DNA from: Neisseriaceae bacterium PsAf
GTDB taxonomy: Bacteria > Pseudomonadota > Gammaproteobacteria > Burkholderiales > Neisseriaceae
DNA: 64,000 bases
Direction of reading: 5' to 3'
NCBI GenBank assembly: GCA_017114885.1
Contig: WNLJ01000015.1
Span: 1 to 64,000, forward strand
A model generated the notes under the pieces. The model was given only the letters and a program-made list of their open reading frames with translations, did no database searches and was not told where the DNA came from. Both the position numbers and the translations under genes were made by a program. Shown in pieces: positions 32,470 to 42,884 of this stretch; position 1 is the first letter of the stretch, and each line of letters begins with the position of its first letter.

Positions 32470-35400
32470 TTAACGATTTTCTAAATCAATGTCTAAAGCC
32501 AAGGAACGAATTTCTTTTATCAGCACATTAAAGGATTCTGGCATTCCCGCTACCATCTTATGTTCGCCTTTAACAATATTTTCATACATTGCTGTACGAC
32601 CAGAGATATCATCAGATTTAACCGTTAGCATTTCCTGTAAAGTATATGCGGCACCATAAGCTTCAAGTGCCCAAACTTCCATTTCCCCGAATCTTTGTCC
32701 ACCAAACTGAGCTTTACCTCCTAGTGGTTGTTGTGTTACTAAGCTATAAGGTCCAGTAGAACGGGCATGCATTTTCTCATCTACCAAGTGATGTAATTTC
32801 AAATAATGCATCACACCTACGGTCACTTTACGATCAAATGGCTCTCCAGTACGACCATCAAATAAAGTAATTTGAGTTTTACTGTCATTAAAGCCTAGCT
32901 TTTGTATTTCAGGATCATCACTCGGATAAGCAAGGTCCAACATCTGTTTAATTTCAGATTCTTCCGCACCATCAAAAACAGGAGAGGCAAATGATGCGCC
33001 TTTTCTCAAGTTTTTAGCTAATTGAATAATTTCATCATCAGTCAATTCATCTAAATTTTCTTGCTTCCCGCTAGTGTTATAAATTTTCTCTAGGAAAGAT
33101 CTTAATTCTGCTATCTGTCGATTTTCCTCTAGCATTTTATTAATTCTTTCACCGATACCTTTAGCCGCCCAGCCCAAGTGCACTTCTAAAACCTGTCCAA
33201 TATTCATACGACTTGGCACCCCAAGAGGATTTAAAACAATATCCACAGGTCTACCATCAGCCATATAAGGTAAATCTTCAACTGGTAAAATTCTGGATAC
33301 CACACCTTTATTCCCATGACGTCCAGCCATTTTATCCCCAGCTTGTAAGCGACGTTTTATCGCCACAAAGACTTTTACCATCTTTTGTACACCTGGTTGC
33401 AGTTCATCACCACGAGTCAATTTGTTTTTCTTTATTTCATACAAAGAATCTGATTCTTCTCTTTTTTGTTCAAGATTTTCTTTGATTTTTGCTAATTGTT
33501 TCGCTAAATTCTCATCTTCTAAACGTATATCAAACCATTCATATTTCGAACTGAAAGAATCTAAATATTCCTTGGTGACTTCTTTGCCTTTAGCTAATTT
33601 TTTAGGTCCACCTTTTACTTTTTGACCAATAATTGCTTTCTCAATACGCGCAAAAGCATCTGTATCATAAATTCTTAATTGGTCATTTAAGTCTTGGCGA
33701 TATTTTTTTAGCTCAAAATCAATAATATCTTGGGAACGAGCATCACGCTTAATTCCTTCCCTAGTAAATACCTGAACATTAATAACCGTGCCACTAATCC
33801 CTGTAGGCATTCTTAATGAGGTATCTTTAACATCAGAAGCCTTTTCACCAAAAATGGCTTTTAAAAGTTTCTCTTCTGGCGTTAATTGAGTTTCTCCTTT
33901 AGGTGTTACCTTACCTACCAATACATCTCCAGGACCTACCTCACTACCAATATAAATAATGCCAGATTCATCTAATCGATTTTGCATTCTCTCAGACAAA
34001 TTAGGAATATCTCGAGTAATTTCTTCAGGTCCTAACTTGGTATCACGAGAAACGATATTCAACTCTTCAATGTGAATTGAGGTATAACGATCATCCGCAA
34101 CAACTTTTTCCGAAATTAAAATTGAATCCTCAAAGTTATAACCATTCCAAGGCATGAAAGCAACTGTTACATTTTGACCTAAAGCCAACTCACCTAAATC
34201 GGTAGAAGCGCCATCAGCAATAACGTCACCTGCTTGCAGTACATCACCAACCTGAACAATAGGCGTTTGATTAATATTAGTATTTTGATTAGAACGTGTA
34301 AATTTAATCAAGTTATAAATATCAACACCAATCTCACCTACTTCTGCTTCTGAATCATTTACTCGAATGACAATTCTACCTGCATCAACGTAATCAACAA
34401 TACCACCACGTTTAGCCGTAACCAATGTTGCAGAATCTTTTGCTACCGCTTTTTCAATCCCTGTTCCTACCAAAGGTTTTTCTGGTATCAAACAAGGAAC
34501 TGCTTGACGTTGCATGTTCGCACCCATCAAGGCACGGTTCGCATCATTATGTTCCAAAAAGGGAATCAGAGAAGCAGCCACTGATACAATTTGACCAGTA
34601 GATACGTCCATATAATTAACCATATCAGGCGTAGCAAATATAGTTTCGCCATTTTCACGACAAGTCACTAAATCATCCACTAATTTACCGTTCTCATCTA
34701 AATTTGAGTTCGCTTGGGCAATGATATAACGACCCTCTTCAATGGCAGATAAATAATCAATTTGATTAACAACCTGACCGTTTTCAACCTTAATATAAGG
34801 CGTTTCTAAGAACCCATATTCATTTGTACGCGCATAAACCGATAAGGAGTTAATTAACCCAATATTAGGTCCTTCAGGTGTTTCAATAGGACAAACTCGT
34901 CCATAATGTGTTGGGTGAACGTCACGAACCTCAAATCCTGCACGTTCTCTTGTTAAACCCCCTGGTCCTAAAGCTGAAACACGTCTTTTGTGGGTAATTT
35001 CAGAAAGGGGATTGGTTTGATCCATAAACTGACTTAATTGACTTGAGCCAAAAAATTCTTTAATAGCCGCACTTACTGGTTTCGCATTTACCAAATCCTG
35101 TGGCATTAAATTGTCAGATTCTGCTTGATTCAAACGTTCTTTAAAGGCTCTTTCTACTCTAGCCAAACCCGATCTAAACTGATTTTCAACCAGTTCACCC
35201 ACGGAGCGAACACGACGATTACCTAAGTGATCAATGTCATCTACTTCACCATGTCCATTTCTCAATTCAACTAAAGTCGCTATAACCGCTAAAATATCAG
35301 AATAATTTAAAACCAAATCAGAATTACCTTTTTGATCACTCAAAGTTTCATTCATCAATTTTTTAAACCACTCGTTGGCACTGTCCTCCATCTTATTTTC

Positions 35401-36648
35401 ATAAGTACGGGTATTAAATTTCATACGACCGACTTTTGATAAATCATAAACATCATGATCAAAAAATAATCTTTGAAATAATTGAGTGACAGAATCATCG
35501 GTTGGCGGTTCACCCGGTCGCATCATTCTGTATATCGCCACTTTAGCTGATAATTCATCAGTTGTTTCATCAATACGAAGTGTATTTGATATATAAGGAC
35601 CTTGATTTAATTCATTAATATGAATTGTTTGAATCGTTTTAATACCATTCAGTTCAAACTTCTCAAGTAACTCTTCTGTAATTTCATCATTAGCAAAAGC
35701 AATCACTTCCCCTGTTTCAGGATTAATAACATCTTTTGCTAATACCTTACCTATAATAGCTTCTGAAGAAATCTTAATGTCAGTGATATTAGCCTTACTA
35801 ATATCTCTTAAATTTTTCTTGGTAACTTTAGTGCCTTTATTGACAATAATATTGCCATCTTTGTCGACTATGTCAAAATTACATTTTTCACCTAATAGGT
35901 ATTTAGACACTAATTCAGTAGAAACTTGCCCTTCTCCTATAAGTTGATACTCTTCAAATGCATAGAATATAGACAAAATATCTTCTACCGAATAGCCCAA
36001 TGCCTTTAACAAAATTGAAACTGGCATTTTTCTTCTTCTATCTATTCTAAAATAGAGTAAATCTTTAGGGTCAAATTCAAAGTCTAACCAAGAACCGCGA
36101 TAAGGAATGATTCTTGCTGAAAATAATTTTTTTCCAGACGCATGTCCTTTACCTTTATCATGCTCAAAAAAGACACCTGGAGAACGATGTAATTGCGATA
36201 CAACCACACGTTCGGTTCCATTAATAACGAAAGATCCACTAGGGGTCATTAACGGAATCTGCCCCATATAAACTTCGTTTTCCCTAACCTCCTTAATATT
36301 CTTCTTAGAAGATTCTTTGTCTAAAATGACTAAACGAATTTTAGCTCTTAAAGGGGCATCATAAGTCACACCACGAACCTGACATTCTTGAATGTCAAAT
36401 TCTGGTTGACCCAATTTATAGTTAATAAACTCCAATCTTGCAAAACCATTGTGACTAACGATTGGAAATATAGAATTAAACGCGGCTTGTAAACCCTCAT
36501 CTTTTTTTTCTTCAATGGGTGTATCATATTGAAGAAATTGTGCATAAGAATCTTTTTGCATAGCAAGCAAATATGGAAAATCTAATACATTTTGACGTTT
36601 TGCAAAGGACTTACGAATACGTTTTTTATCAGTGACAGAATAACTCAT
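32470..36648 (-). CDS. rpoB: RNA polymerase beta subunit
   Basis: Beta forms, with beta', the active-site cleft of RNA polymerase. The 1392 residues show the rifampicin-region block [20 protein letters not shown] with [11 protein letters not shown] after it (wild-type-like residues), and the C-terminal [20 protein letters not shown] clamp segment. It is the penultimate gene of the rif operon and is preceded by a hairpin that probably tunes expression relative to rplL. Confidence 0.99.
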   Translation of the reverse strand: MSYSVTDKKRIRKSFAKRQNVLDFPYLLAMQKDSYAQFLQYDTPIEEKKDEGLQAAFNSIFPIVSHNGFARLEFINYKLGQPEFDIQECQVRGVTYDAPLRAKIRLVILDKESSKKNIKEVRENEVYMGQIPLMTPSGSFVINGTERVVVSQLHRSPGVFFEHDKGKGHASGKKLFSARIIPYRGSWLDFEFDPKDLLYFRIDRRRKMPVSILLKALGYSVEDILSIFYAFEEYQLIGEGQVSTELVSKYLLGEKCNFDIVDKDGNIIVNKGTKVTKKNLRDISKANITDIKISSEAIIGKVLAKDVINPETGEVIAFANDEITEELLEKFELNGIKTIQTIHINELNQGPYISNTLRIDETTDELSAKVAIYRMMRPGEPPTDDSVTQLFQRLFFDHDVYDLSKVGRMKFNTRTYENKMEDSANEWFKKLMNETLSDQKGNSDLVLNYSDILAVIATLVELRNGHGEVDDIDHLGNRRVRSVGELVENQFRSGLARVERAFKERLNQAESDNLMPQDLVNAKPVSAAIKEFFGSSQLSQFMDQTNPLSEITHKRRVSALGPGGLTRERAGFEVRDVHPTHYGRVCPIETPEGPNIGLINSLSVYARTNEYGFLETPYIKVENGQVVNQIDYLSAIEEGRYIIAQANSNLDENGKLVDDLVTCRENGETIFATPDMVNYMDVSTGQIVSVAASLIPFLEHNDANRALMGANMQRQAVPCLIPEKPLVGTGIEKAVAKDSATLVTAKRGGIVDYVDAGRIVIRVNDSEAEVGEIGVDIYNLIKFTRSNQNTNINQTPIVQVGDVLQAGDVIADGASTDLGELALGQNVTVAFMPWNGYNFEDSILISEKVVADDRYTSIHIEELNIVSRDTKLGPEEITRDIPNLSERMQNRLDESGIIYIGSEVGPGDVLVGKVTPKGETQLTPEEKLLKAIFGEKASDVKDTSLRMPTGISGTVINVQVFTREGIKRDARSQDIIDFELKKYRQDLNDQLRIYDTDAFARIEKAIIGQKVKGGPKKLAKGKEVTKEYLDSFSSKYEWFDIRLEDENLAKQLAKIKENLEQKREESDSLYEIKKNKLTRGDELQPGVQKMVKVFVAIKRRLQAGDKMAGRHGNKGVVSRILPVEDLPYMADGRPVDIVLNPLGVPSRMNIGQVLEVHLGWAAKGIGERINKMLEENRQIAELRSFLEKIYNTSGKQENLDELTDDEIIQLAKNLRKGASFASPVFDGAEESEIKQMLDLAYPSDDPEIQKLGFNDSKTQITLFDGRTGEPFDRKVTVGVMHYLKLHHLVDEKMHARSTGPYSLVTQQPLGGKAQFGGQRFGEMEVWALEAYGAAYTLQEMLTVKSDDISGRTAMYENIVKGEHKMVAGMPESFNVLIKEIRSLALDIDLENR

Positions 36649-36750
36649 TGATGGAGTCTCCAGTAATGAATAACAGACGAAATAACCAAATATAAAAATC
36701 TAAGATTTCAATATCTGAGAGTTTTATATTTAACTACTTAAATCAAAAAC

Positions 36751-36790
36751 AAAAAAACAGAATTAGGCCGGTAGAAAACCACCAGCCTAT
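36751..36790 (-). terminator. Attenuator hairpin between rplL and rpoB
   Basis: In the minus direction TAGGC-TGGT pairs with ACCG-GCCTA (nine to ten bp, one wobble) and is followed after ATTCTG by seven Ts. It lies just after rplL. In E. coli a partly effective attenuator in this place lowers rpoBC relative to rplJL. Confidence 0.75.
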
Positions 36791-36809
36791 TCATAACAAT
36801 TTAGTTTAA

Positions 36810-37187
36810 TTATTTAACTTCTACTTTAGCGCCAGCTTCTTCTAATTGTTTAACAATTTCATCAGCTTCGTCTTTAGAAATACCTTCTTTAACAGGTTTA
36901 GGCGCTCTATCTACTAAATCTTTGGCGTCTTTTAATCCCAAACCAGTAATGGTTCTAACTACTTTAATAACACCAACTTTTTGAGCGCCAGCTTCAGTTA
37001 AAATAACATCAAATTCAGTTTTCTCTTCTCCAGCGCCAGCGCCAGCGCCAGCTGCTGGTGCTGCAGCTACAGCGATAGAGGCAGCAGAAACACCAAATTT
37101 TTCTTCAAACTCTTTAATTAAATCATTTAATTCAATTAAAGTTAAATTACCAATTGCTTCTAAAATTTCTTCATTTGAAATAGCCAT
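36810..37187 (-). CDS. rplL: 50S ribosomal protein L7/L12
   Basis: L7/L12 is the multi-copy stalk protein that recruits GTPase factors. The N-terminal dimerisation domain (about 1-33), a long Ala/Gly hinge (about 38-54) and the C-terminal factor-binding domain with [20 protein letters not shown] are all present. I start at the ATG at 37187 (MAISNEEIL), which has AGGAG upstream, rather than at the GTG nine bases earlier. The length is 125 residues. Confidence 0.97.
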   Translation of the reverse strand: MAISNEEILEAIGNLTLIELNDLIKEFEEKFGVSAASIAVAAAPAAGAGAGAGEEKTEFDVILTEAGAQKVGVIKVVRTITGLGLKDAKDLVDRAPKPVKEGISKDEADEIVKQLEEAGAKVEVK

Positions 37188-37230
37188 GCTATACACTCCT
37201 AAAATTTTTGTAAATTAATATTATATATTC

Positions 37231-37734
37231 TTAAGCGGCAGGTTCTTCTTCAGATTTCTTCTCTGCCAAAGCTGCTAATGTACGCGCAAATGTCGCCAAA
37301 GGCGCTTGCATCATACCCACAAATTTAGTCAACAATTCCTCTCTTGACGGAATTGATGCTAAATTAGCAATTTCTTCTGCAGATAAAACATCTCCATTAT
37401 AAGAACCTGATTTAATCGCTAACGCGTTTTCTTTTTTTGAATATGTATGCAATAACTTTGCAGCCGCAACTGGATCCTCTGAAGCAGCATAAATCAAAGG
37501 TCCTACCATCTGATCTGCTAATGCTTCAAAAGACGTCCCTTCAACCGCACGTTTTGCCAAGGTATTCTTTAAAACATGTAAATATACATCGGCTTTACGA
37601 GCTTCTGAGCGAAGTTCAGTTAGGCTTGCAACTTTAATGCCTCTATATTCAGCAATTACTAAAGTTTTAGCACCAGAAAGACCTTGGCTAATCTCTTCAA
37701 CAACTGCCTTTTTTTCTTCAGTATTGAGACTCAA
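37231..37734 (-). CDS. rplJ: 50S ribosomal protein L10
   Basis: L10 anchors the L7/L12 dimers to the stalk base. I start it at a TTG (37732-37734), which reads SLNTEEKKAVVEEIS after the initiator, the N-terminus usual in Neisseriales. A strong GGAGGT ribosome site lies five bases upstream. The open frame continues further upstream, but that part is not L10-like. The result is 167 residues, the family length. An L10-leader fold precedes it, so autoregulation by L10-L12 is likely. Confidence 0.95.
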   Translation of the reverse strand: MSLNTEEKKAVVEEISQGLSGAKTLVIAEYRGIKVASLTELRSEARKADVYLHVLKNTLAKRAVEGTSFEALADQMVGPLIYAASEDPVAAAKLLHTYSKKENALAIKSGSYNGDVLSAEEIANLASIPSREELLTKFVGMMQAPLATFARTLAALAEKKSEEEPAA

Positions 37735-37828
37735 GTTAAACCTCCCATATAAACTAAGACTTGAGCAAAATTTGCTCATTTCAGCTCGGCAATCTTAAAA
37801 GAATATTTTAGAAACTTTATTTCGAATT

Positions 37829-37875
37829 ACCGTCTGCGTAGGGTTTTTAGTTTAAATCATGACAATCCCTACGGT
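37829..37875 (-). promoter_or_regulatory. Ribosomal protein L10 leader (L10-L12 binding site)
   Basis: On the minus strand ACCGT-AGGG ... CCCT-ACGCAG-ACGGT folds into two stacked helices joined by a one-sided internal loop, the kink-turn-like form of the L10 leader. It lies 95 bases before the rplJ start. In E. coli the L10-L12 complex binds this element and represses rplJL translation. Confidence 0.8.
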
Positions 37876-37951
37876 CTTTGACCACCTATAACTATAAAAG
37901 CTATAGCCCAAAAAACATCAGTGCTCACAAAAGCAGCACCAATATTAAAAA

Positions 37952-38647
37952 CTATTTGGATACAGAAGTAGTATCTACACCTACTCCTAATCCCATAGTA
38001 CTTGATAGTGCAATTTTCTTAAGATATTGACCTTTAGAGCTCGCTGGTTTTGCCTTTACTAAAGCATCTAGAACAGCGTCAAAATTTTCTTTAAGCGCTG
38101 CATCATCAAAAGAAGCACGACCAATTGTCGTGTGAATAATACCATTTTTGTCCGCACGGTATTGAATACCTACCTTAGCATTCTTAATGGCCTCAGCCAC
38201 ATTAGGTGTAACCGTTCCAACTTTAGGGTTCGGCATTAATCCTCTTGGACCTAAAATAGTACCCAATTGCCCTACTACTCTCATTGCATCTGGAGATGCA
38301 ATAACAACATCAAAATTAATTTGACCTGATTTTACTTCATCTGCCAATTCTTCTAACCCTACCAAATCAGCCCCTGCCTCTTTAGCTGCTTCTACATTAG
38401 CTCCTTGAGTAAATACCGCCACACGAGTTTTTCTACCTGTACCATTAGGAAGTACAACGGAACCACGAATTGCTTGATCTGATTTTCTAGGATCAATACC
38501 TAAATTAACTGCCAAATCAATAGACTCATCAAATTTAGCAGTTGCTGTTTTTTTAACCAAAGAAATCGCATCTTCTAAGGTATATAATTTATCAAAATCC
38601 AAACCTTCTCTTATTGCTTTAGCTCTTTTTGAATTCTTAGCAGCCAT
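37952..38647 (-). CDS. rplA: 50S ribosomal protein L1
   Basis: L1 forms the mobile L1 stalk and represses its own rplKA mRNA in E. coli. The 231 residues contain [14 protein letters not shown] and [18 protein letters not shown] (signature), with the C-terminal [17 protein letters not shown]. Its start abuts the rplK stop without a gap. Confidence 0.98.
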   Translation of the reverse strand: MAAKNSKRAKAIREGLDFDKLYTLEDAISLVKKTATAKFDESIDLAVNLGIDPRKSDQAIRGSVVLPNGTGRKTRVAVFTQGANVEAAKEAGADLVGLEELADEVKSGQINFDVVIASPDAMRVVGQLGTILGPRGLMPNPKVGTVTPNVAEAIKNAKVGIQYRADKNGIIHTTIGRASFDDAALKENFDAVLDALVKAKPASSKGQYLKKIALSSTMGLGVGVDTTSVSK

Positions 38648-39079
38648 TTACACACCCTCCACGTCAATACCCATAGACCTTGCACTACCCGCAATAATCT
38701 TTACGTTTGCATCCAAATCTGCACCTGTTAAATCTGGTTGTTTGGTTTTTGCAATTTCTTCAAGTTGCTCACGAGTCACTCTTCCTACTTTTACCGTATG
38801 AGGAGTTGCACTGCCTTTTTGAATACCTGCCGCTTTTTTTAATAAAATACTTGCGGGTGGTGTTTTCATTACAAATGTGAATGACTTATCTGCATACGCC
38901 GTAATAACAACTGGCACCGGCATACCAGGCTCTAAATTTTGTGTTGCTGCATTAAATGCCTTACAAAACTCCATGATATTTAATCCACGTTGCCCTAATG
39001 CGGGGCCAACTGGAGGAGATGGATTTGCCTTACCTGCTGGTATCTGCAATTTGATATAACCTGCAATTTTTTTTGCCAC
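38648..39079 (-). CDS. rplK: 50S ribosomal protein L11
   Basis: L11 shapes the GTPase-associated centre and is needed for RelA activation and thiostrepton binding. The 143 residues include the N-terminal proline-rich [20 protein letters not shown] and the C-terminal RNA-binding domain ending [13 protein letters not shown]. It is the first gene of the rif ribosomal operon, after a strong promoter. Confidence 0.98.
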   Translation of the reverse strand: MAKKIAGYIKLQIPAGKANPSPPVGPALGQRGLNIMEFCKAFNAATQNLEPGMPVPVVITAYADKSFTFVMKTPPASILLKKAAGIQKGSATPHTVKVGRVTREQLEEIAKTKQPDLTGADLDANVKIIAGSARSMGIDVEGV

Positions 39080-39098
39080 AATAACACTCCTTAACTAT

Positions 39099-39131
39099 GG
39101 GTAAAACGTATAACTTTGCGTTACACTCCCC
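39099..39131 (-). promoter_or_regulatory. Hairpin in the rplK leader (possible L1 site)
   Basis: In the minus-strand leader GGGG-AG-TGTAAC-GCAAA-GTTATA-CGTTTTA-CCC can fold into a six-bp inner stem and a GGG/CCC outer stem with an asymmetric internal loop. E. coli L1 binds a stem of this general kind before rplK. The match is by position and shape only. Confidence 0.35.
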
Positions 39132-39163
39132 TAAATTGCTACAATTTTAAAAGCTAGCTTTGT

Positions 39164-39192
39164 ATTGTACGATACATTTGCATAAAAAGCAA
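39164..39192 (-). promoter_or_regulatory. Sigma-70 promoter of rplKAJL-rpoBC
   Basis: On the minus strand TTGCTT (39187-39192) and TACAAT (39164-39169) are separated by 17 bp. This is about 85 bases before rplK. The -10 hexamer is the same as in the spc operon promoter. Confidence 0.75.
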
Positions 39193-39515
39193 TATTAAAT
39201 AACTTATTATTTACCTATTTCTTCTTATGCCTTGCTGTATAAAAATTATTAGTTGCTGTACAGAAGTTATCCTACAACTAAAAGATAATGATATTTATAT
39301 AGAATTTCTTGAATCTTTCTACTGTAACCTAAAGTTAATACGGCGTAGAAATAAACAGGCACAGCATAAACTTTATGCAAAGATTTTACTAATCCTATTC
39401 TGTTAGAAAATAAAAAATATAATTTTAGTACCTTGCATGAGCAGTTTGATTGATTTAAATAGAAAAATATAGGGAAACCACTATTTTTTAATGATTTATA
39501 CTCATTAAATTATAA
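39193..39515. other. Long AT-rich spacer between nusG and rplK promoter
   Basis: About 320 bases without a recognisable gene. It contains an eight-bp inverted repeat (TTTAATGA/TCATTAAA, 39487-39509) directly after the nusG stop, without a T-run in the nusG direction. It also holds a plus-strand open frame of 59 codons (39227-39406) with no ribosome site and no recognisable product. It is unusually long for this compact cluster. Confidence 0.6.
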
Positions 39516-40049
39516 TTACACTTTTTCCACTTGGATAAAATCCAACTCAACAGGTGTTTCACGACCAAATATCTGCACTGAAACCTTAAGTTTATTTCTT
39601 TCGTAGTTTACTTCTTCAACCACTCCATTAAAATCCGCAAAAGGACCTTCAGTAACACGCACGCGTTCCCCTACTTCAAACTCAACTTTTGGTTTAGGTT
39701 TTTCAACGCCTGATTGAACTTGATTCAATATGCGATCAACTTCCTTTTGAGTGATAGGTAAAGGCCGATGTGAAGTTCCCCCAATAAAGCCAGTTATCTT
39801 AGGTGTACTTTTTACCAAATGCCAGGTTTCATCTGACATTTCCATTTGAACTAATATATAGCCTGGGAAAAATTTTCTTTCACTAATTTTTTTCTTGCCA
39901 TTTTTGACATCTACTACTTCCTCAGTGGGAATTAAAATCTCTCCAAACTGATCTTTCATTCCTTCTCTAGCAATACGTTCAGTTAGCGTCCTGAGTACTT
40001 TCTTCTCAAATCCAGAATAAGCATGAACCACATACCATTGTTTAGCCAT
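39516..40049 (-). CDS. nusG: Transcription termination/antitermination protein NusG
   Basis: NusG binds RNA polymerase and couples it to Rho or to S10 on the ribosome. The 177 residues show the NGN domain ([30 protein letters not shown]) and the C-terminal KOW domain [22 protein letters not shown] (landmark about residues 126-147). It follows secE in the usual pair. Confidence 0.98.
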   Translation of the reverse strand: MAKQWYVVHAYSGFEKKVLRTLTERIAREGMKDQFGEILIPTEEVVDVKNGKKKISERKFFPGYILVQMEMSDETWHLVKSTPKITGFIGGTSHRPLPITQKEVDRILNQVQSGVEKPKPKVEFEVGERVRVTEGPFADFNGVVEEVNYERNKLKVSVQIFGRETPVELDFIQVEKV

Positions 40050-40064
40050 ATTAACTTCCCCGTT

Positions 40065-40583
40065 TTAACGTCTTAATATAATATCGTATAAAATCCACTG
40101 AATAAAAGTATCTGAAATCCACATAAACAACGCTAAAATAAACACAAAGAACATCACTAACATCGTCATGCGAGTTGCTGTCTTACGATCTGGCCACACT
40201 ACTTTTCTTAATTCAACTGTTGCTTCCTTTATATAATTAATAATATCTTTACCAAAAGAGCACCAGTAAATAATAATTAATAAAAAGGCAATAACCCCTA
40301 AAATCGGACATAAATATGAAAGCAAGGAATTAGCATTAGGAAATAAAATATTGGGTCCTTTGAAATAATAATATCCCCACACACTTAATCCTAAAATAAT
40401 CAATCCTAAAACTATTTTAAGTTTATCAGAATTACTTATTTTTTGAGTATTTTGATTACTATTAGGCGTTTTTTTTGTGTTTTTTACTTTTTTATTAGTC
40501 AATTCAGAAGTGAAATCCTTTACTGATTTATTAGTCGTCACTTTCTTATTTTTAGTTTTCGCCTGCTTATTTTGTTTCATCAT
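40065..40583 (-). CDS. secE: Protein translocase subunit SecE, N-terminally extended
   Basis: SecE stabilises SecY in the translocon. The conserved part is the amphipathic segment EATVELRKVVWPDRKTATRM plus the last transmembrane helix; two further hydrophobic segments (about residues 55-73 and 85-105) precede it. The 172 residues are clearly longer than the 127 of E. coli SecE. The first 50 or so are Lys/Asn/Thr-rich and of low complexity. The start could be the first or second Met. It lies just after the tRNA-Trp terminator. Confidence 0.95.
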   Translation of the reverse strand: MMKQNKQAKTKNKKVTTNKSVKDFTSELTNKKVKNTKKTPNSNQNTQKISNSDKLKIVLGLIILGLSVWGYYYFKGPNILFPNANSLLSYLCPILGVIAFLLIIIYWCSFGKDIINYIKEATVELRKVVWPDRKTATRMTMLVMFFVFILALFMWISDTFIQWILYDIILRR

Positions 40584-40657
40584 TTAATCCAATATAAAAT
40601 ACTTATTTCTAGATTATTTAATTTATACACATCATTATTAAAATAATAATTATAATA

Positions 40658-40687
40658 TAAAAAAACTAATCGGCAGGGCCGATTAGT
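40658..40687 (-). terminator. Rho-independent terminator after tRNA-Trp
   Basis: A perfect 10-bp stem ACTAATCGGC / GCCGATTAGT with a three-base loop is followed by seven Ts on the minus strand. It ends the tRNA-tufB-tRNA-Trp transcript before secE. Confidence 0.9.
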
Positions 40688-40694
40688 CTATTTC

Positions 40695-40770
40695 TGGCAG
40701 GCCAGGAGGGTCTCGAACCCCCAACCCTCGGTTTTGGAGACCGATACTCTACCAATTGAGCTACTGGCCT
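40695..40770 (-). tRNA. tRNA-Trp (CCA)
   Basis: A 76-nt cloverleaf with seven-bp acceptor stem (AGGCCAG/CTGGCCT), G discriminator and encoded CCA end. The anticodon loop CTCCAAA sits on a five-bp stem, giving anticodon CCA for tryptophan. The T-loop is TTCGAGA. Its position between tuf and secE is common in betaproteobacteria. Confidence 0.97.
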
Positions 40771-40784
40771 ATCTAAAATTTAAA

Positions 40785-41975
40785 TTAAGCGACAATTTTA
40801 GAAACAACACCAGCTCCAACCGTGCGACCACCTTCTCTTATCGCAAAGCGTAAGCCTTCTTCCATCGCTATCGGCGCTATCAATTCTACGTCCAAAGTAA
40901 CATTCTCTCCAGGCATTACCATTTCTGTTCCTTCTGGTAAACTTACCGCGCCTGTTACGTCAGTTGTTCTAAAATAAAATTGTGGACGGTAATTGTTAAA
41001 GAATGGTGTATGACGACCACCTTCTTCTTTACTCAATACATAAACTTCTGCTGAGAATTTAGTATGTGGTGTAATTGAACCTGGTTTCGCTAATACTTGA
41101 CCACGTTCTACATCTTCACGTTTCGTTCCTCTTAACAAGACCCCTACGTTATCACCAGCTTGTCCTTGATCCAATAACTTACGGAACATTTCAACACCAG
41201 TAACTGTGGTTTTTTCTGTCGGTTTCAAGCCTACGATTTCTACTTCATCTCCAACATTAACCACACCACGTTCAACACGTCCAGTAACTACTGTACCACG
41301 ACCTGAAATAGAAAAAATGTCTTCAATCGGCAACAAGAATGGTTTGTCAACTGCACGCTCTGGAGTTGGAATATAACTATCCAAGGCTGCTGCTAATTCT
41401 AAAATGGATGGCTCACCAATTGGTGATTGATCACCTTCTAGTGCTTTCAATGCAGAACCTTTAATGATAGGCGTATCATCTCCTGGAAAGTCATAACTAG
41501 ACAACAAATCTCTTACTTCCATATCTACCAATTCTAATAACTCTTCATCATCTACTTGGTCACATTTGTTTAAATACACCAAAATATAAGGTACACCTAC
41601 TTGACGTCCCAATAAGATATGCTCACGTGTTTGTGGCATTGGACCATCCGCTGCTGATACCACTAGTATCGCGCCGTCCATTTGTGCCGCACCTGTAATC
41701 ATATTCTTAACATAGTCCGCGTGTCCTGGGCAGTCTACGTGTGCATAGTGACGAGCCTCCGTTTCATATTCAACGTGTGAAGTATTAATCGTAATACCAC
41801 GTGCCTTCTCTTCCGGTGCATTATCAATTTGATCGTATGCTTTAGCAGTTCCACCAAATTTATTCGATAATATCGTCGTTAAAGCCGCTGTCAATGTCGT
41901 CTTACCATGGTCAACGTGACCAATGGTGCCAACGTTTACGTGCGGTTTACTTCTCTCAAACTTTTCTTTAGCCAT
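40785..41975 (-). CDS. tufB: Elongation factor Tu (copy B)
   Basis: This EF-Tu has a protein identical to that of tufA (23687-24877). The coding DNA also appears identical, while flanks differ immediately before the ATG. The classic tRNA-tufB arrangement is kept: tRNA-Tyr, Gly and Thr upstream, tRNA-Trp downstream. Identity of the copies points to recent or continuing gene conversion. Confidence 0.99.
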   Translation of the reverse strand: MAKEKFERSKPHVNVGTIGHVDHGKTTLTAALTTILSNKFGGTAKAYDQIDNAPEEKARGITINTSHVEYETEARHYAHVDCPGHADYVKNMITGAAQMDGAILVVSAADGPMPQTREHILLGRQVGVPYILVYLNKCDQVDDEELLELVDMEVRDLLSSYDFPGDDTPIIKGSALKALEGDQSPIGEPSILELAAALDSYIPTPERAVDKPFLLPIEDIFSISGRGTVVTGRVERGVVNVGDEVEIVGLKPTEKTTVTGVEMFRKLLDQGQAGDNVGVLLRGTKREDVERGQVLAKPGSITPHTKFSAEVYVLSKEEGGRHTPFFNNYRPQFYFRTTDVTGAVSLPEGTEMVMPGENVTLDVELIAPIAMEEGLRFAIREGGRTVGAGVVSKIVA

Positions 41976-42078
41976 GGCAATAATCCTTTGATATTAATAT
42001 AATTCAATATAAAAAATTAAATTTTAAAAAATGATTATTTTTAAACAAATCATTTTTAGCTTATCTTAAAATACGTAA

Positions 42079-42153
<75 letters not shown>

Positions 42154-42157
42154 AAAT

Positions 42158-42231
42158 TGGAGCGGGTGAAGGGAATCGAACCCTCACATTAAGCTTGGAA
42201 GGCTTCTGCTCTACCATTGAGCTACACCCGC
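42158..42231 (-). tRNA. tRNA-Gly (TCC)
   Basis: A 74-nt cloverleaf with acceptor GCGGGTG/CACCCGC, T discriminator and encoded CCA. The anticodon loop CTTCCAA gives TCC. The top pair of the anticodon stem (27-43) is a G-A mismatch (GAAGC/GCTTA), and the T-stem has a G-T wobble at its base. It still looks functional. Confidence 0.95.
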
Positions 42232-42258
42232 TTATCTCATACCCAAGCAATAACACTG

Positions 42259-42342
42259 TGGTGGAGGGAGAAGGATTCGAACCTTCGAAGCTTACGCAGC
42301 AGATTTACAGTCTGCCCCCTTTGGCCGCTCGGGAATCCCTCC
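42259..42342 (-). tRNA. tRNA-Tyr (GTA)
   Basis: An 84-nt class II tRNA with long variable arm, acceptor GGAGGGA/TCCCTCC, A discriminator and encoded CCA. The anticodon loop CTGTAAA (stem GCAGA/TCTGC) gives GTA. It is the first gene of the tRNA-tuf operon. Confidence 0.97.
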
Positions 42343-42357
42343 AATTCAGAATCCAAG

Positions 42358-42387
42358 ATACTACAACATTTCTTTGACTCTAGTCAA
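42358..42387 (-). promoter_or_regulatory. Promoter of the tRNA-tufB operon
   Basis: On the minus strand TTGACT (42382-42387) and TAGTAT (42358-42363) are separated by 18 bp, ending about 15 bases before tRNA-Tyr. A second TTGACT lies 16 bases further upstream (42398-42403). Confidence 0.65.
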
Positions 42388-42452
42388 GATTTTTTTAAGT
42401 CAATTACCTATTGTTTATTTTAAGTAACAAAATACAAATTAGTAGTTTTTAT

Positions 42453-42746
<294 letters not shown>

Positions 42747-42831
42747 TTAATTTAAAAATTAACCATTCGATTCAGTAGTCAAAATTAAACTATCATTAAA
42801 ATTAATTCATTTTTGTTAAGTTTTTTTTTAC

Positions 42832-42877
42832 AACATAGTTCTCATTATACTATTAACATAGTTCTCATTATACTATT
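42832..42877. repeat. Perfect 23-bp tandem duplication
   Basis: The unit from aacatagttctc to attatactatt (23 bp) occurs twice in a row without change. On the minus strand each unit contains TATAAT, so the duplication may have doubled a -10-like box upstream of the ferredoxin gene, although no good -35 is at the right distance. Confidence 0.9.
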
Positions 42878-42884
42878 AAATTAC

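Noticed and set aside
39227-39406. 59-codon plus-strand frame in the nusG-rplK spacer
   Set aside because: No ribosome-binding site, five cysteines and no recognisable domain; it lies against the direction of all neighbours. Kept only as a note.
39481-39515. TTTAATGA/TCATTAAA hairpin as the nusG terminator
   Set aside because: It is AT-only with no T-run after it in the nusG direction, so it is noted only as an inverted repeat.
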